Below are positions 24,886 to 37,400 of a stretch of DNA of 64,000 nucleotides, piece by piece; the stretch's first letter is position 1, and each line of letters starts with the position of its first letter. Source of the stretch: Lentinus brumalis (Eukaryota > Basidiomycota > Agaricomycetes > Polyporales > Polyporaceae); NCBI GenBank assembly GCA_001792895.1, contig MARA01000029.1, positions 186,001 through 250,000 of the forward strand, written 5' to 3'. The notes beneath the pieces were generated by a model that saw nothing but the letters and a program-made list of their open reading frames with translations, had not been told where the DNA came from and did no database searches. Both the position numbers and the translations under genes were made by a program.

Positions 24886-26100
24886 GGACAGAGAAAGCTG
24901 GAGCTTGTACATGGGGTCCAGACCTTGTAATGCGGGTTGTAACCGGCCGTAGCGATCCCGATTCGGACAGGAAAAGCTGGAGCTTGTACATGGGGTCCAG
25001 ACCTTGTAATGCGGATTGTAACCGGACATAGCGTCCCAATTCGGACAGAGAAAGCTGGAGCTTGTACATGGGGTCCAGACCTTGTAATGCGGGTTGTAAC
25101 CGGCCGTAGCGACCCCGATTCGGACAGGAAAAGCTGGAGCTTGTACATGGGGTCCAGACCTTGTAATGCGGGTTGTAACCGGCCGTAGCGATCCCGATTC
25201 GGACAGGAAAAGCTGGAGCTTGTACATGGGGTCCAGACCTTGTAATGCGGGTTGTAACCGGCCGTAGCGATCCCAATTCGGACAGGAAAAGCTGGAGCTT
25301 GTACATGGGGTCCAGACCTTGTAATGCGGATTGTAACCGGACATAGCGTCCCAATTCAGACAGAGAAAGCTGGAGCTTGTACATGGGGTCCAGACCTTGT
25401 AATGCGGGTTGTAACCGGACATAGCGATCCCGATTCGGACAGAGAAAGCTGGAGCTTGTACATGGGGTCCAGACCTTGTAATGCGGGTTGTAACCGGCCG
25501 TAGCGATCCCGATTCGGACAGGAAAAGCTGGAGCTTGTACATGGGGTCCAGACCTTGTAATGCGGGTTGTAACCGGCCGTAGCGATCCCGATTCGGACAG
25601 GAAAAGCTGGAGCTTGTACATGGGGTCCAAACCTTGTAATGCGGGTTGTAACCGGCCGTAGCGATCCCGATTCGGACAGGAAAAGCTGGAGCTTGTACAT
25701 GGGGTCCAGACCTTGTAATGCGGGTTGTAACCGGCCGTAGCGATCCCGATTCGGACAGGAAAAGCTGGAGCTTGTACATGGGGTCCAGACCTTGTAATGC
25801 GGATTGTAACCGGACATAGCGTCCCAATTCGGACAGAGAAAGCTGGAGCTTGTACATGGGGTCCAGACCTTGTAATGCGGGTTGTAACCGGACATAGCGA
25901 TCCCGATTCGGACAGAGAAAGCTGGAGCTTGTACATGGGGTCCAGACCTTGTAATGCGGGTTGTAACCGGCCGTAGCGATCCCGATTCGGACAGGAAAAG
26001 CTGGAGCTTGTACATGGGGTCCAGACCTTGTAATGCGGGTTGTAACCGGCCGTAGCAATCCCGATTCGGACAGGAAAAGCTGGAGCTTGTGCAGGGGGTC
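24886..26100 (+). repeat. Left 79-bp subterminal tandem array
   Basis: About 16 head-to-tail units each contain GGAGCTTGTACATGGGGTCC, TTGTAATGCGGGTTGTAACC and GATCCCGATTCGGACAGG. Units are 79 bp. A shorter variant with GGACATAGCGTCCCAATTC recurs at about every fourth to sixth unit. The last unit at 26081 is diverged. The array is open in all three minus-strand frames, which creates long artefactual ORFs. Confidence 0.92.
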
Positions 26101-26573
26101 CGCCCACCATCGACCCCATTTGGGTACTTGCAAATTATTTGTATTACTTACCAGCAGTTGCACCTCTGTGTGAACCATGGACTTCGTAGCCTCTGTTCTG
26201 AATCATGATTGTAAAACACAACACGATGTAACAAGCTTATTGTGCATAAGTGCCAACTGAGCAATGTCACATGCGGAGCAAGGCTGCGCATGTTGGGCTC
26301 ACAGACGCGAGACTTTGAGTGCACGTGCTGTGTGCACTCAAAAGTGGCAGTCTTATACAAGTCAACAGCGCTTTCAACACATATATGGCAACAGTATCAT
26401 GTAGTAAGGACAGATGCATACAACATGAAACAGTCGAGCTTGTCTACAGAAACCGAGTAACATGGACGATGGTACAGGATTGACGGATGAATGGCAAGGT
26501 ACTAGCGATGCAGGCAAACACGAAATACGTTCACCGCACTCCACCCTCGCACCTGGCAGCAGCGAGTACTCAC
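26101..26573. other. Spacer between array and gene
   Basis: AT-richer than its surroundings. No gene is seen. An inverted pair reading GAGTGCACGTGC / GTGTGCACTC occurs near 26318-26341. Confidence 0.5.
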
Positions 26574-29344
26574 TCAGTCAACGCGTGGGCGCTTGTCAGG
26601 AGGAGCGTTCTCGATGTCAGGAGGAGCAGCGCGCTTCCCGCTGACTTGGTGGGCTTCCATGGCGGTGACGCATACCCAGTTCACGTCCTCAATCGCATCA
26701 TAGACATCCTCGAGGGAGTCGTCGCTCTCAGATGCAGCATAGAGCCACCACGCGAGGCCCATCACGACGAGGAAGAGCCCACATGGGCCTCCTCGCCACA
26801 CCGTGTCCCACTGAGCCTTGTCCGCAGGTGCGATGCGGCTGAGCAAGATAGGGGAGCCCTCTACACGTCGGATAGACGGCTGCAGGGAGGCCCACCATGT
26901 CTTCCATTGCATCGCAAAGGCGACGTGGTCAGCCAGCTCGGGGAGCTTCTCATAATCCCGCCCTTCCTTCATCCAATGAGCGATCTCATCTGGACGCAGA
27001 GCGGTCGGGAGATGATACTGCTTCTTCTGTTGAACATGTCGCGATCGTAAGTACCCAGACGACCAACAAAATGAGAGTCAGGACTCACGCGGCTTTCCGG
27101 ATACCCCATCTGCTTCTCGAACATCTGCCAAGTATTCACGAGGCGGTGCCAACGCTCCCCTCCGACTTCCAGGTGATATTCGAAGTATTCGACGGCGTTG
27201 AAGACCCAGTCTGGGGCATCCTGGTCGAGTACCATCAGCGTGTTGTAGCTGATGCCGGCGGGACGGACGAGGTCGGAGTCTGCCTGGGGTTTCTCCGGGG
27301 AAGGCTTGGCGGAGCTCGCCGACTCGGACTCGGATGTGACGGTAGCACGCGGGGAAATGCCAGCCCCAGGACCAGAGACCGAGTCGCGCGCGGCGGTGGA
27401 AGTCGTCTGAGTCGTCAAAGAGGAGGCGTTCGCGGCGGACTCCGACGGCACAGAGACCGTGAAGGCTTGAGTGGTGGTCAACGATGTCGCAGTCGAAATC
27501 GTCGAGGTGGTGATCGCAGGTACCTCGGTGGCGCCGCTGTCGACATCTTGAGCGATTTGTGGAGTACTGACGGCGGGAGCTTCTTCAACAGACACAGGAG
27601 TAGCCGCCTCGGTCTCAGGAGCGGCGGCGGGAGCATCCAACTCGCTGTTTGCTTCGGTCTGTGTGATGGCAGCAGCAGCAACGACCGCGGCCGCGGCCGC
27701 GGCAGAGCGTGTACGGGTAGTGACGGACGTGGGAGGAATGGACGCTGCGGGCTTCGCCGAGCGGGGCGCACGGGCTTTCTTTGCTGGCTTTTGAAGAGCC
27801 CCCGCGGCCGCTATTAACCCCTGCGACACCATCAACTCCTGGTTCCTCTTGATCGTCGCCAACCTCTGCTTCTCCCAATCCATCGCGCTTAAAACTTGGC
27901 CAGCCGACGCACTCGACGACGCCTTTGGCTTGGGCGCACGACGCTCGAATGTGCTATCATCCGAAGGGCTCGACACCGCCGTGTTTGTCGAAGGATGTGC
28001 CGCGGACTCAGTTGACTGTCCGGACGTGGACGGAGGGGGATCTGAGGGCGACGGAGGGGCAAGTTGGACGGAGAAGGTCGGTTGGGGATTGGGAAGAGGT
28101 GGAGGAACGGGTGTGGATCGTGAAGAGGAGGTGTTGGAGTTAGAGGCGGAGTCGGCTTGGCTGCCCAGGTAAGCCGCATGCAATTTGGTCGCGGCATCCG
28201 GGGCTACATGCCGCGAGATTGGATGAGTACTGTGGTCAACTAACAAGCAAGCAGGCTGCACGGAGTACTTACGATAGCAATTGACTATGTAGTTGTTAAA
28301 GTCCGACTTGAACGCCGGCCATTTCGTACACACTTCCGGCAGGGTGAGCCCCAGATTCGCGGTCTGCCCCGAGTGATACCTGTTCAAGACCATCAGCTGA
28401 CGGTGCCACTAGTCCAACCAGCATTTCGTACTCACGAGTAAGACACGAACTCCCCCGTATCCGGACGCGGCCCTCCAGCGCTCACCGAGACCTTCCAACC
28501 GAGCTGTTGGTCGAGGTTCTTCGCGAGCTTTGCAAACTTGGCGGGCAAAGCGTCAATACGCCTTGGACAGGTAAGTACACTTGAAAGTTTGCGATATCAA
28601 GCTGCAGGTACTCACTCTTGGATGGTCTTTGCGCGCTTTTGCTGGTCCTGCGCGGTCACGCCAGGTGCGGGATCGGTGAACATGTCTAGACCGTCGTCCT
28701 TGGGACCCTTGACGCGAGCCGCTTCGACCTCCGCCTTCACCTCATCACTTTCCTTCTCCAGCATCGCCTTCGCCCGCTCGCCCATGAACGCCAACCATCC
28801 CTTCGGCTTCTCGCCCTCCTCCACTGCAACAAACTTCTTCAAGTACTCGTCGAACTCCGGCTTGATGATTGGTAGGACGCGCTCGCTGTAGATGTCGACG
28901 TAAGCCTGATAGGCTTGTCGCTTGACAGCCTTCTGCGGGTCTGCGTTGAAGTCCAGGCCGCTGTCCTTTTTCTTGCCCTTGTTTCTCGTCTTCAGGTCAA
29001 GGCTGTTCGCGCGATTCCAGAACCACCAATAAATTTGCTAAGTATTGAAACCAGGTGAGTCAGTCAAACGCGCTACAAAGCGCAGCGAGACTGACCTTTT
29101 TGCGCCCATGAAAAGAGATCTGCTGCTCCTCGCCGTCGGGCCCCGGTTTCAGAGTGGTGAACAAGATCGACTTCTCGTCTGCGCCCTCTGGCACTACGAC
29201 TCCGGGGTATAGTGCGGAGAAGTAGTCTTGATACACGCTCGTCAAGAACATCGTCGTGAGTTCCTCGGTACGAGCTGCAGTGAACCCTGGCCACCGCTCT
29301 TCAAGCATTGCGAGTTCGACTTCAGCTGTCCAAGGGCGGCCCAT
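26574..29344 (-). CDS. Transposon-associated unknown protein with Ser/Ala/Pro-rich linker
   Basis: This large multi-exon gene looks intact. Exon 1 starts MGRPWTAEVELAMLEERWPG at 29344. Exon 2 has QIYWWFWNRANSLDLKTR and ERVLPIIKPEFDEYLKKFV. Further exons have LTLPEVCTKWPAFKSDFNNY, then about 300 residues of low-complexity Ser/Ala/Thr/Pro sequence with a basic patch KPAKKARAPRSAKP. The C-terminal module has DAPDWVFNAVEYFEYHLEVG, HRLVNTWQMFEKQMGYPES, FAMQWKTWWASLQPS and GPCGLFLVVMGLAWWLYA. I recognise the general pattern as an unnamed protein family common in Agaricomycete genomes, often near transposons (memory of the family, not a search). Function unknown. It is transcribed divergently from the TET/JBP gene. 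Confidence 0.65.
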
Positions 29345-30443
29345 AGCGAAGGTACGAGTTTGGTGACCGTGTAGGGAGGGGAGACTGAATCGATGCAGGT
29401 GAGGACAGACGTCGGATGCTAGAGGCCGCAAAAATTCGTGGGCGGATTGTGTTACAATGCCCAGCGGCGACGCACCCGATCTGCACCGAGCCAGTCCGAG
29501 AGGCTGATCGGGCACGAGCACCTGTCCCCTTCCTGCTGCAACTGCCCTCCCACCTTCTCGGATCTGGTCAGTAGTATTGCTCTTCCTCCGGCATTCGTTC
29601 TGCTAACATATCATTATTGCTTCAGTCTTGCGTCCAGCTATTCGCCAGCCTCCGGACAGTGTCCCTTTGCACGGGCCTAAGGAGGACCGATCTTGCATCG
29701 CTCTTGATCGGACGGGACTGCCTCCTATTCTTCGGCTCCTCTCTACCTCCTGCGCGACGCGCTGAGCCGGTTCTCAAAGCACGGACGTCGCTCCCATTCC
29801 CACCGCGACCACCGCGACCACCACTCCCGGGTCTCAATACACAGGACATCTAACTACATGATCCCGGTCTCCTGCGTGACGGACGTATGGGCTCGATAAC
29901 AGTAGCTACTAGTACCTGTATGTATGTATCTGTACCTGGCGCCCAATTGACTCTTCTCTACTACTCCTTCGAGCACGCCTCGTGTGTCTTGAACTGGACC
30001 TTGCTGCTTCAGATGGATATGGCAGCGTATCGGTGTACAGCGTCTGTGTGGTCACAGATCCCGTGCCCGTGACCGGACGTACTTATCTCAATACGCGCCT
30101 GTGGCACCGTTTACACAACCACCACCACGTCCGCCACCCGTTCAACTCACTTGATGCCTGTATGTCCGGTGAGTACTCTCAATCACACCCCCTTCGACCT
30201 CTCTGCGTGCGCCGAGCGTGGACTCGACTATTGGATCCCGGACGTTGCGCGCAATAGGCGGTCGAATGGGTGCTTGTCATAGCTCAGCACCGTGTACTGA
30301 TCACTACCTCACTGTGCCTTAGGGCCCGAATATCTAGATTCTTTTCGCGTTGTGAGTACTTACTCTCAGGCTCAGCCCAACAGGTACCTAATTAATGTCG
30401 ACAACTCTCGATTTCAGACGCGACAGAAGAGCATATTCTCCCC
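29345..30443. promoter_or_regulatory. Divergent intergenic region
   Basis: About 1.1 kb separates the minus-strand unknown gene from the plus-strand TET/JBP gene and should hold both promoters. No specific motif can be assigned. Short splice-like exons near 29900-30360 could belong to a 5' leader. Confidence 0.35.
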
Positions 30444-32195
30444 ATGGGGAGCCCTACTCGGCCTTCCCCTACACGCCCCGCAACCTTCGACTTTGGACGC
30501 GATCTGCTCGCTGCGATACGTGCACAAGACGATCCCCATGGGTCGGGCCCGCCGCCTGTGGCACAACCGCCATCGCCTTCAAGCCGAGCGTGGTTAGAGA
30601 CGCCTGCCACCGTTCAGGAACAACGCACAGTGCACCCCAACCCCCTTCCCGCGATTACCGCCTTTGCGCCATACCTTCCGGGCTCAGTGAGCTCCGCGGA
30701 CCCGCAGCCTTTGCACGCGCTTGCCAGCGAGACGCCCTCCAAGCCGAGGCAGCGTGGAGCCGAGGCTAGCACCTCTGCTGCCGCATTGCGCAATGCACTG
30801 GCACCCTATCCCCAACCACCCTTGCGCTCGTCCGGTACTCAGGACGACGGCGCTACCAAGGAGCAGTTTCATCAGCGAGGGCGCAACAAGGCCCGCCGCC
30901 AGCGGAAGCGCGTCGCCCAGCCTGCCGCATCTGTGGACAGTGGTGCTTCCGCAGTGCCCCCAGATCTGAGCGTCCGCACGCCCCTCACGAGACGACCTCT
31001 TAAATCCTCCGCGGCAAAGCATCGTCAAGGGGCTCAAGCATCACGCACCGAGTCCGCGCAGAACATCTCAGCACCGGCAGTTGGCCTCGACTATGTACCT
31101 GTGGTCGGGCAAGGCTTCACAGGACCGGTGCTCTCGTTGACCGAAGACGATCGGACGCCGTGGACGGCGCAACAACTGGTGGATCTTCTGGGTTTCGACT
31201 ATGAGGAGTGGGATGGGAAGTGAGTGTTTCGTACATACTCGAGTCGTCGAATTCGTCGCCCAACCCTTTATCCAAAGGATATGTCGTGTCCTCTCGCTCC
31301 TGATGGCACAATCATCGTCGTGCTTGCCGGTCAACCCAACGACGCGTTTGGAGCACGGTGACTGAGGAAGCGACCGGGGCGCTTGAGGACATGCGGCGGA
31401 ACTACCACTCTGCACACTGCGACTTCTCCCACCGCCGCGGCGATTACTGGTCGGTCACTACTGGAATCACCTATGGAGGCGGACAGCCGGTGAGTGCGCG
31501 TGCTCGTGGCCTACCTTTCGCATGCTCACCGGCCCGAAGTCTCCGTCGAACTTCGCCCATTCCGCGCACAACCGCCTTGTGATCCAAGACGCTCTGGACA
31601 ACACGGCCATTCGCCGCATCGCGAACTTTGCCAGTGGTGAGTGGCGAGTTTGTTGCAATGGACGGGTCATTTACAAGCTCGAAGGCGCGCTCCAGGTCTG
31701 GGCACCCAGGCTCTATGATCCTACGGCGACGTGCTCAGCGAATTGTGCGAGCGCGATCCTGAGCTCAAGCCGCCCTTCAAGGGCAATGTCTTCGCCGCAG
31801 CAACGTTCAACCTCGGCCCGAGCACCGTCACTCATCGCCATGTTGACCAGCAGAACGTTCCATGGGGGTTGTGCGCGGTCACTGCGCTTGGGAGGTACAA
31901 CCCTAAGCAGAGCGGACATCTGTCCTGTGGTCTTTGCGTAAGGTGATCGAGTTCCCACCCGGCGCCACGATCTTTTACCCTCCGCGACCGTTCCCCATTC
32001 AAATACCATCCTGACACAAGCAGGCGAAACTCGCCTGTCAATCACGCAGTATACCGCAGGTGGACTCCTTCGCTGGGCGGCGTGCGGCTTTCAAAGCCAG
32101 AAGAACTTCGAGGCTGCGGTAACAAGTTCGACATTACCGGCCAGGAGCGATGGAGGTTGGGCATGTCTTACTTAGCAAATGGGACGAATTTGTAG
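30444..32195 (+). pseudogene. TET/JBP-family 2OG-Fe(II) dioxygenase, five frame breaks
   Basis: TET/JBP enzymes oxidise 5-methylcytosine or thymine in DNA using iron and 2-oxoglutarate. Exon 1 (ATG 30444) encodes about 258 residues of disordered, basic sequence (GRNKARRQRKR) ending QLVDLLGFDYEEWDGK. After introns the catalytic domain follows: DGTIIVVLAGQPND, ITYGGGQP, IANFASGALQVWAPRLYD, VFAAATFNLGPSTVTHRHVD (iron-binding HxD), GLCAVTALGRY, VIEFPPGAT, TVPHSNTILTQAGETRLSIT (distal His and 2OG-binding Arg), QYTAGGLLRWAACGF and a tail ITGQERWRLGMSYLANGTNL. The conserved frame breaks near 31357, 31720, 31922, 31974 and 32116. At each break a single added base would restore it. The gene is therefore either decayed or mis-sequenced. 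All catalytic residues I can place are present. Confidence 0.82.
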
Positions 32196-32779
32196 ACTGA
32201 TATGTGTATTGTCGTACTACCTACTTTCGTAATTGAGTTCGTCGTCGCACAAGACTTTGATGGCATGCGAACATGTGTCTTACTGGGAGGGTAAGACGCT
32301 GTCGCCAAAAGTAAGATTCGGTGAGTAACATGGCTACGGTGTCTTATAGACTGATATGCGTCTTACCAGTTTACTGTTGTAGTCGAGTTGGTCGTACGAA
32401 CATATATCGCCGAGAGGTTTCATAGACATGTGAGCCGGTGACGATGGCATAATCCATGCGAGGACATGCGACGGCGTCTTACTCGAAGGTTAAGACGCTG
32501 TCGCTGAAAGTAAGACACAGTATCGTAGAGTCATGTTGTGTATTAGAACATGTAGTCAACATGGGATGTAAGTCGTCTGAAATTTGGCTATACACATTCA
32601 GAGGATCTCCTGTGTTACTGACGATGTACGCATGAGGTATCTTGCATAATAGAGTCCTGCGGAGCGACGCGGCCAACCTCTTCAATTGCCGCGGACTACT
32701 AGCGCCTCCATGCTCACCTTGATCCTCTACTCAGCCCAACTGCAGTCACTCCTACTTGTGCATCCCTCGTCTACATATC
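32196..32779. repeat. Hairpin-like GTCTTAC/GTAAGAC repeats
   Basis: A 40-bp motif occurs at 32277-32316 and again at 32476-32516. It reads GTCTTAC, a short loop, GTAAGACGCTGTCG, then GTAAGA. A related piece lies near 32338-32370. The inverted GTCTTAC/GTAAGAC arms can pair. No coding sequence is seen. Confidence 0.6.
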
Positions 32780-33577
32780 ATGCCTCGGGCTGTCCAAGAC
32801 ACAACCGACGAGGAGACTCTGCGGAGCAAGCTTCTGAAGCAGGAGAGGAATCACCGGCACTACCTGAAGAAGAAGTCGGAGTAAGTCCTTGCTCCCAAGC
32901 TGCACTTGTGACTAACACTAACCTCCCGCCAGAGCAGAAAGGCTTGGGATCTCGGTGAAGGCCCTGCGCAAATTGAGTAGGGCGGGCAAGGGAAGCAGGC
33001 CGGTTGGACAAAGCACAAGCAACTACTTCAAGCAGGGCCGTCCGAGACCCACGAGGATTCTGGCTCAGACGCAACCGCGCCGCCGCGCAGGAGCATGTTG
33101 GATTCGAGGGCGATGGTATAGACCCTTCGTTCCGGTGAGTCAAAGCGCAGTCAGTTATGATGCAATTGGTGAGGTGCGACAGGACGAATGCCCTAGCTTG
33201 GCCTATTCCTATCCCTGCGACCGCCGAATATGAACTCATTCGAGCCTCGACAGCTCAACGAGGCACTGAACTACTGGGGATATCGCGAGAACCTCAACGC
33301 GTTCTGGAAACAGCTCTGTGTTCGATACGAGCGTGCGTTACTGGGGGAAGAGATGGAATCCTGGGTGTCTGAGGCTGAGGAGCAGGTCGACAGGGGTGAG
33401 GAGTTGTTGGAGTGGATACAGGATGTTCTGGTGAGCATGCCTGCTCGAGGACTCTCCTCGGACACCTTGTATGAGGTGTGGAGGGGCATCACTACTGCAA
33501 GCTCTAATGTTCAGTATGTCATCGCTGCCACCAAAGTCCACCTACAGCTAGCTGCGCACAATGCACAAGTATTGTAG
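32780..33577 (+). CDS. Unknown small gene, possibly frame-disturbed
   Basis: Exon 1 (ATG 32780) encodes a highly charged segment with LRSKLLKQERNHRHYLKKKS. A GTAAGT..CAG intron follows, then a basic stretch AERLGISVKALRKLSRAGKG. The frame then becomes ambiguous: the segment RNRAAAQEHVGFEGDGIDPS lies in another frame. The last exon (33230-33577) reads NYWGYRENLNAFWKQLCVRY and GEELLEWIQDVLVSMPARGL before a stop. It could be one gene with a frame break or two overlapping models. No family recognised. Confidence 0.45.
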
Positions 33578-34380
33578 AGCGGACATGTATAAGATGAATG
33601 CCAGACAGATAAATTGTGGTCGGATTGATACATGCAATGAAACTACTTGGGGTGAATAGTCCATCCAGAACAGATACTCGATGCTCGTCCCGGCTTCGGG
33701 GGACAGTGAACTGGCTGGATGCCATCGTGCTCGAGGTCGGCCCTCGCACGCAGTGAACTCGCTACAGCACGAGGCGAGAGAGGAGAGGGGCGCCGTCGAC
33801 GGAGATGGGGGCACGAAGACTTCCGAGCCTTCTTCGGCCTCGACATCAGACTGCTTGAAATCCGAATGGACAAGGGAGCATAACTCACCGGAAACCGCGT
33901 CATTTCTCTCGAGACGAACATCGTCTGGCTCGCCTGTAGCATGGAAGTCAGTTACGGCAGGTTGACTCGTGTGCGTACCGTTACGGGCGGAGCAGTCGGC
34001 CTGGGCGACGCGTGCGGGCTGGTACCGCGGTTTCGCAGGATTTGGCCATGCAAAGTCTTTGGGGAGCTCATGCACGGCATCTTGTAGGCGTGCAGAGCGA
34101 TGTGCAGGCGCCATCGTCGGGGCCGTACGGGGTAGTGCACCGTGTGTCGTGGACGGGCTGCGAGGTCGGCATTTGGAGGATGCAGGATGAACAACACCGG
34201 GTCAGGATCTGAGACAGGCTGAGGCTCATGGTAGTCTTCAAGATGTGCGTCCTCGTAGTCAGGCTGTGAAACATATAAGGCTGATTTGAGTGAGATATAG
34301 CATGTACAGTACGGATGCGCAAACTCGTACGCAGTTGGATCCGCGCTTATTGCCATCATTGGTCTTTCCCTGGCCGCCAC
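33548..34380 (-). CDS. Unknown small gene, one frame break
   Basis: The 5' part reads LYVSQPDYEDAHLEDYHEPQ and VLFILHPPNADLAARPRHTV. It continues after about 34115 in another frame as APAHRSARLQDAVHELPKDF and FAWPNPAKPRYQPARVAQAD, which needs one added base. A proline/serine-rich C-terminus follows (VFVPPSPSTAPLSS). It lies between the small plus-strand gene and the KDZ transposase. No family recognised. Confidence 0.4.
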
Positions 34381-34424
34381 GGACGTCTACCGGCTGCGTC
34401 GTCGGTCGCCCAACTACATCGAGC

Positions 34425-37400
34425 ATGAGGTCGGAAAAACGCAAAGCGACATCGGGTCCACGCAAAGGCAAGAAGGCCAAGTTTGATGTGATAGATACAG
34501 TCTTCGACGGGCCCAGTGGAAGTAGCACCGAGGCTGGCTCGAGTCAACCTATAACAGTGCGACATGTCGACTTCTCAGAAAGCTCTTCCGGGCGCAGACG
34601 ACAGAAAACCGAGCGTATGCAGGTCATTCCAGACCCGCGCGAGCAAGCACCCGCCTACGCAGGAGATGCCTCGTCGGACAACACAGTGAATTCGATCTTG
34701 GCTGTATTGCCTGTCGCGGAAGCTGAAGACCTCGAGGGATCGACTGGCGACACCAGTCCCACCACTCAGGCCAAGAGACCGCGTTCTGATTTACGTGCAG
34801 TAGTGCGTGACCGTTCTTCTACATTTTCTCATCGAGTACTGAAGTCTTCTTTAGAATCGTCTTCGGAAGTGGCTCCCCGCCAGGCAAGACTTCCTCGATG
34901 AACTGCTCGCCTTTGAAGGCTGCGAGGAGCCTATTGAAGAGGGCTTCGTTCTCTGCGATCTATGCGGAGTCCGCCCTGCAACTATACGATGTCGCGACTG
35001 CTTCCGACGCCCTCTCCGCTGCAAGTCGTGCATACTTGAGAAGCATGCCGAGAACCTGTTGCACCGGGTCGAAGTGAGTAAATCCCGATTCATTCAGCTT
35101 CTGGAAACTCACAAGCGACGGAGCAGGAGTGGGATGGAGATAAATTCTGCAACAGCTCGCTCGAAAAGCTCGGCTTGAAAGTGCAAGTTGGCCATGACCG
35201 TGGAACATGCCCTCACCCTTCTCTGGTCGGCCGCCGGATCGTCATCTGCGACTCTACGGGAATCTATACGCACCGGGTCAAGTTCTGCAAGTGCATAGAC
35301 CCTGCTTCGGGTGAACTCACGCCAGATTGGCGTCAGCTCATGCGCATGGGCTGGTTTCCGGCCAGCATGGACCGCCCGGAAACGGTCTTCACATTTCGGC
35401 TCCTCAAGACGTTCCAGGAGCTCAATTTCCAGGCCAAGACCAACCTGCACGACTACTGGAAGACCCTGGAGCGGATCACCGACAACTCAGGAGGTGCCGA
35501 TGTCCCGGTGAGCTTCATTTCAAAGATCATCCGTCGTCCTCACGGAGTTCCCTAATGATACTTTTAGAATCGATACAAGCAACTCTCCATGCCGTTCGTA
35601 TCTGGCGTCATCTCCAGATGCTGAAGAGATCCGCGCGAGCGCACGATCCAGCTGGCGCGCAGGCAACCGGACCTGGCGAACTCGTTGTTGAGTGTCCAGC
35701 CTGCCCGCACCCTGGCAAAAATCTGCCAGAGGGATGGGAGAATGCGCCGGCAGAGTCGAAGTGAGTTCAGATTCTTGCTTTCTATCAGCGCGTCGATCTC
35801 ACGCATGATTCGAATACCAGGTGGTTGTACACGCTGTATCTCATGATAGATGCCAACTTCCGCGCTCGGTGCAAGGACCGAGGGATCGAGGACATCGAGC
35901 TCGCCCCGGGGTGGGCCTATTACGTCGAAGAGAAAGCGTATCAAGCGCATGTTGCCGCCTGCAAAGGCCAAAAGGAGGTATGACAACGCACGCAAAGCCC
36001 GTCTGATGTCAGCTGACGTTGATCGTCGTAGGAAAACACCTGCTCTGCAGAGCACAACGCTATCTTGAAGGCCAATCTTCGGCGCGAGGGGTACATTGCT
36101 TCGGGTATCGGCGCTGTCTTGTGCGCTCGCCATGCCCTTGTCCGGAAGAACGGAGCGGGAGATCTCCAGCTCGGCGAAGGGTATGTGAGCTTTCTATGCT
36201 TCCTAGTGTTCAGGCTGACTAAATAAACATCTTCAGTATGCCAATATGGACTACCTCGTTTTTTCGACGGTCTTGGGCCTCGTCCTGGCGGCACTGCTCT
36301 TCTCCTACGACATCGCCTGCCAATGGTGCAAGAAGTTCTTCAAGCGGATGGACGAGAACTTTCCTCCCGAGATGAGGATAGATAGAACAAAGTCGAAGAC
36401 ATCCGCTTTGCTATTCCGAAGAAGCACTACCGTGTTCACGGAGGGGAGCCGCACTCGCGGTGGTCTCTCAACTTTCTCAAGCACGTCGGACGCACTTACG
36501 GCGAATGGATTGAAGCGCATTGGTCACACATGAACCCTCTGGCACTCAGTACGCGGGAGATGGGCCTCGGCATGCGGCATGAGGTCTACAACGACCACTG
36601 GGGCGCCTGGAATTGGCAGAAGACGATCTCGTTCGGTAAGTCTTATCTGCGTTGACCTGCGTACATCATGATTGACACTATCATCAGGCTTAGTTCTCTT
36701 ACGTGCGCTGCAGGAAGCCAAAGAGATGCGCGTAAAACAGCGAAAGGTCTATGAAGAGTTCGCTGCAAACATCCCAGAGGATACTGTCAAGGGATGGGAG
36801 GAAATGCTCAGCGCATGGAATGCAGACCCCACCAAACCGGACCCATATGACGAACCCACCTCGTGTAAGCTGAGAGCGACTGTGGACTTCCACGAGCTTG
36901 CGTTGACCTCGCTTTACAGCCATCACATTCGTCGCGGTCAAGCTCCAGCTCAACCAGGAAGAAGCAGCAGAAGCCGCGGCCGGGACGCTGCCTCCCCACG
37001 ACACAACTCCGGAGTGTTCCTGCAGGTTGGACTGGAGCTCGAAGAGAAGCAGTACGCGTTTCCTCTTATCTCGCTCTACAGCTGACTCATACTGGCACGG
37101 GTTGGCAGGCGTGCCCTCCGCCTTCGAGCGAGCACGGGGCGCAGTCTGTCAGAGCTCGCGGCGCAGCAAGAAAAGCGCAACGTCTTGACGCGCCGCATTG
37201 ATCTCTGGCGCGAGCTCCAGGACATCCACATGCCTATGGTTGCAGAACTACGTGCGGCCGCCGGTCGCACCCGTTCCGATCAAGAGGGTCCGCGTCCTGC
37301 AATCAAAGCTGAAGATGTCCGCCTGTGGCTCCCATCCGCCCTTCCGGCAACTTTGGCATCCAACGAGACTCTCTCGGGCTTGCGGAAGAAGGAACAGCGA

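Noticed and set aside
24829..26178. Open frames of 449, 413 and 219 residues on the minus strand
   Set aside because: They run through the 79-bp tandem array. The unit length is not a multiple of three, so all frames stay open and the peptide is a cyclic artefact.
26897..27817. A 306-residue Arg/Gly-rich plus-strand frame
   Set aside because: It is antisense to the low-complexity Ser/Ala/Thr linker of the minus-strand gene.
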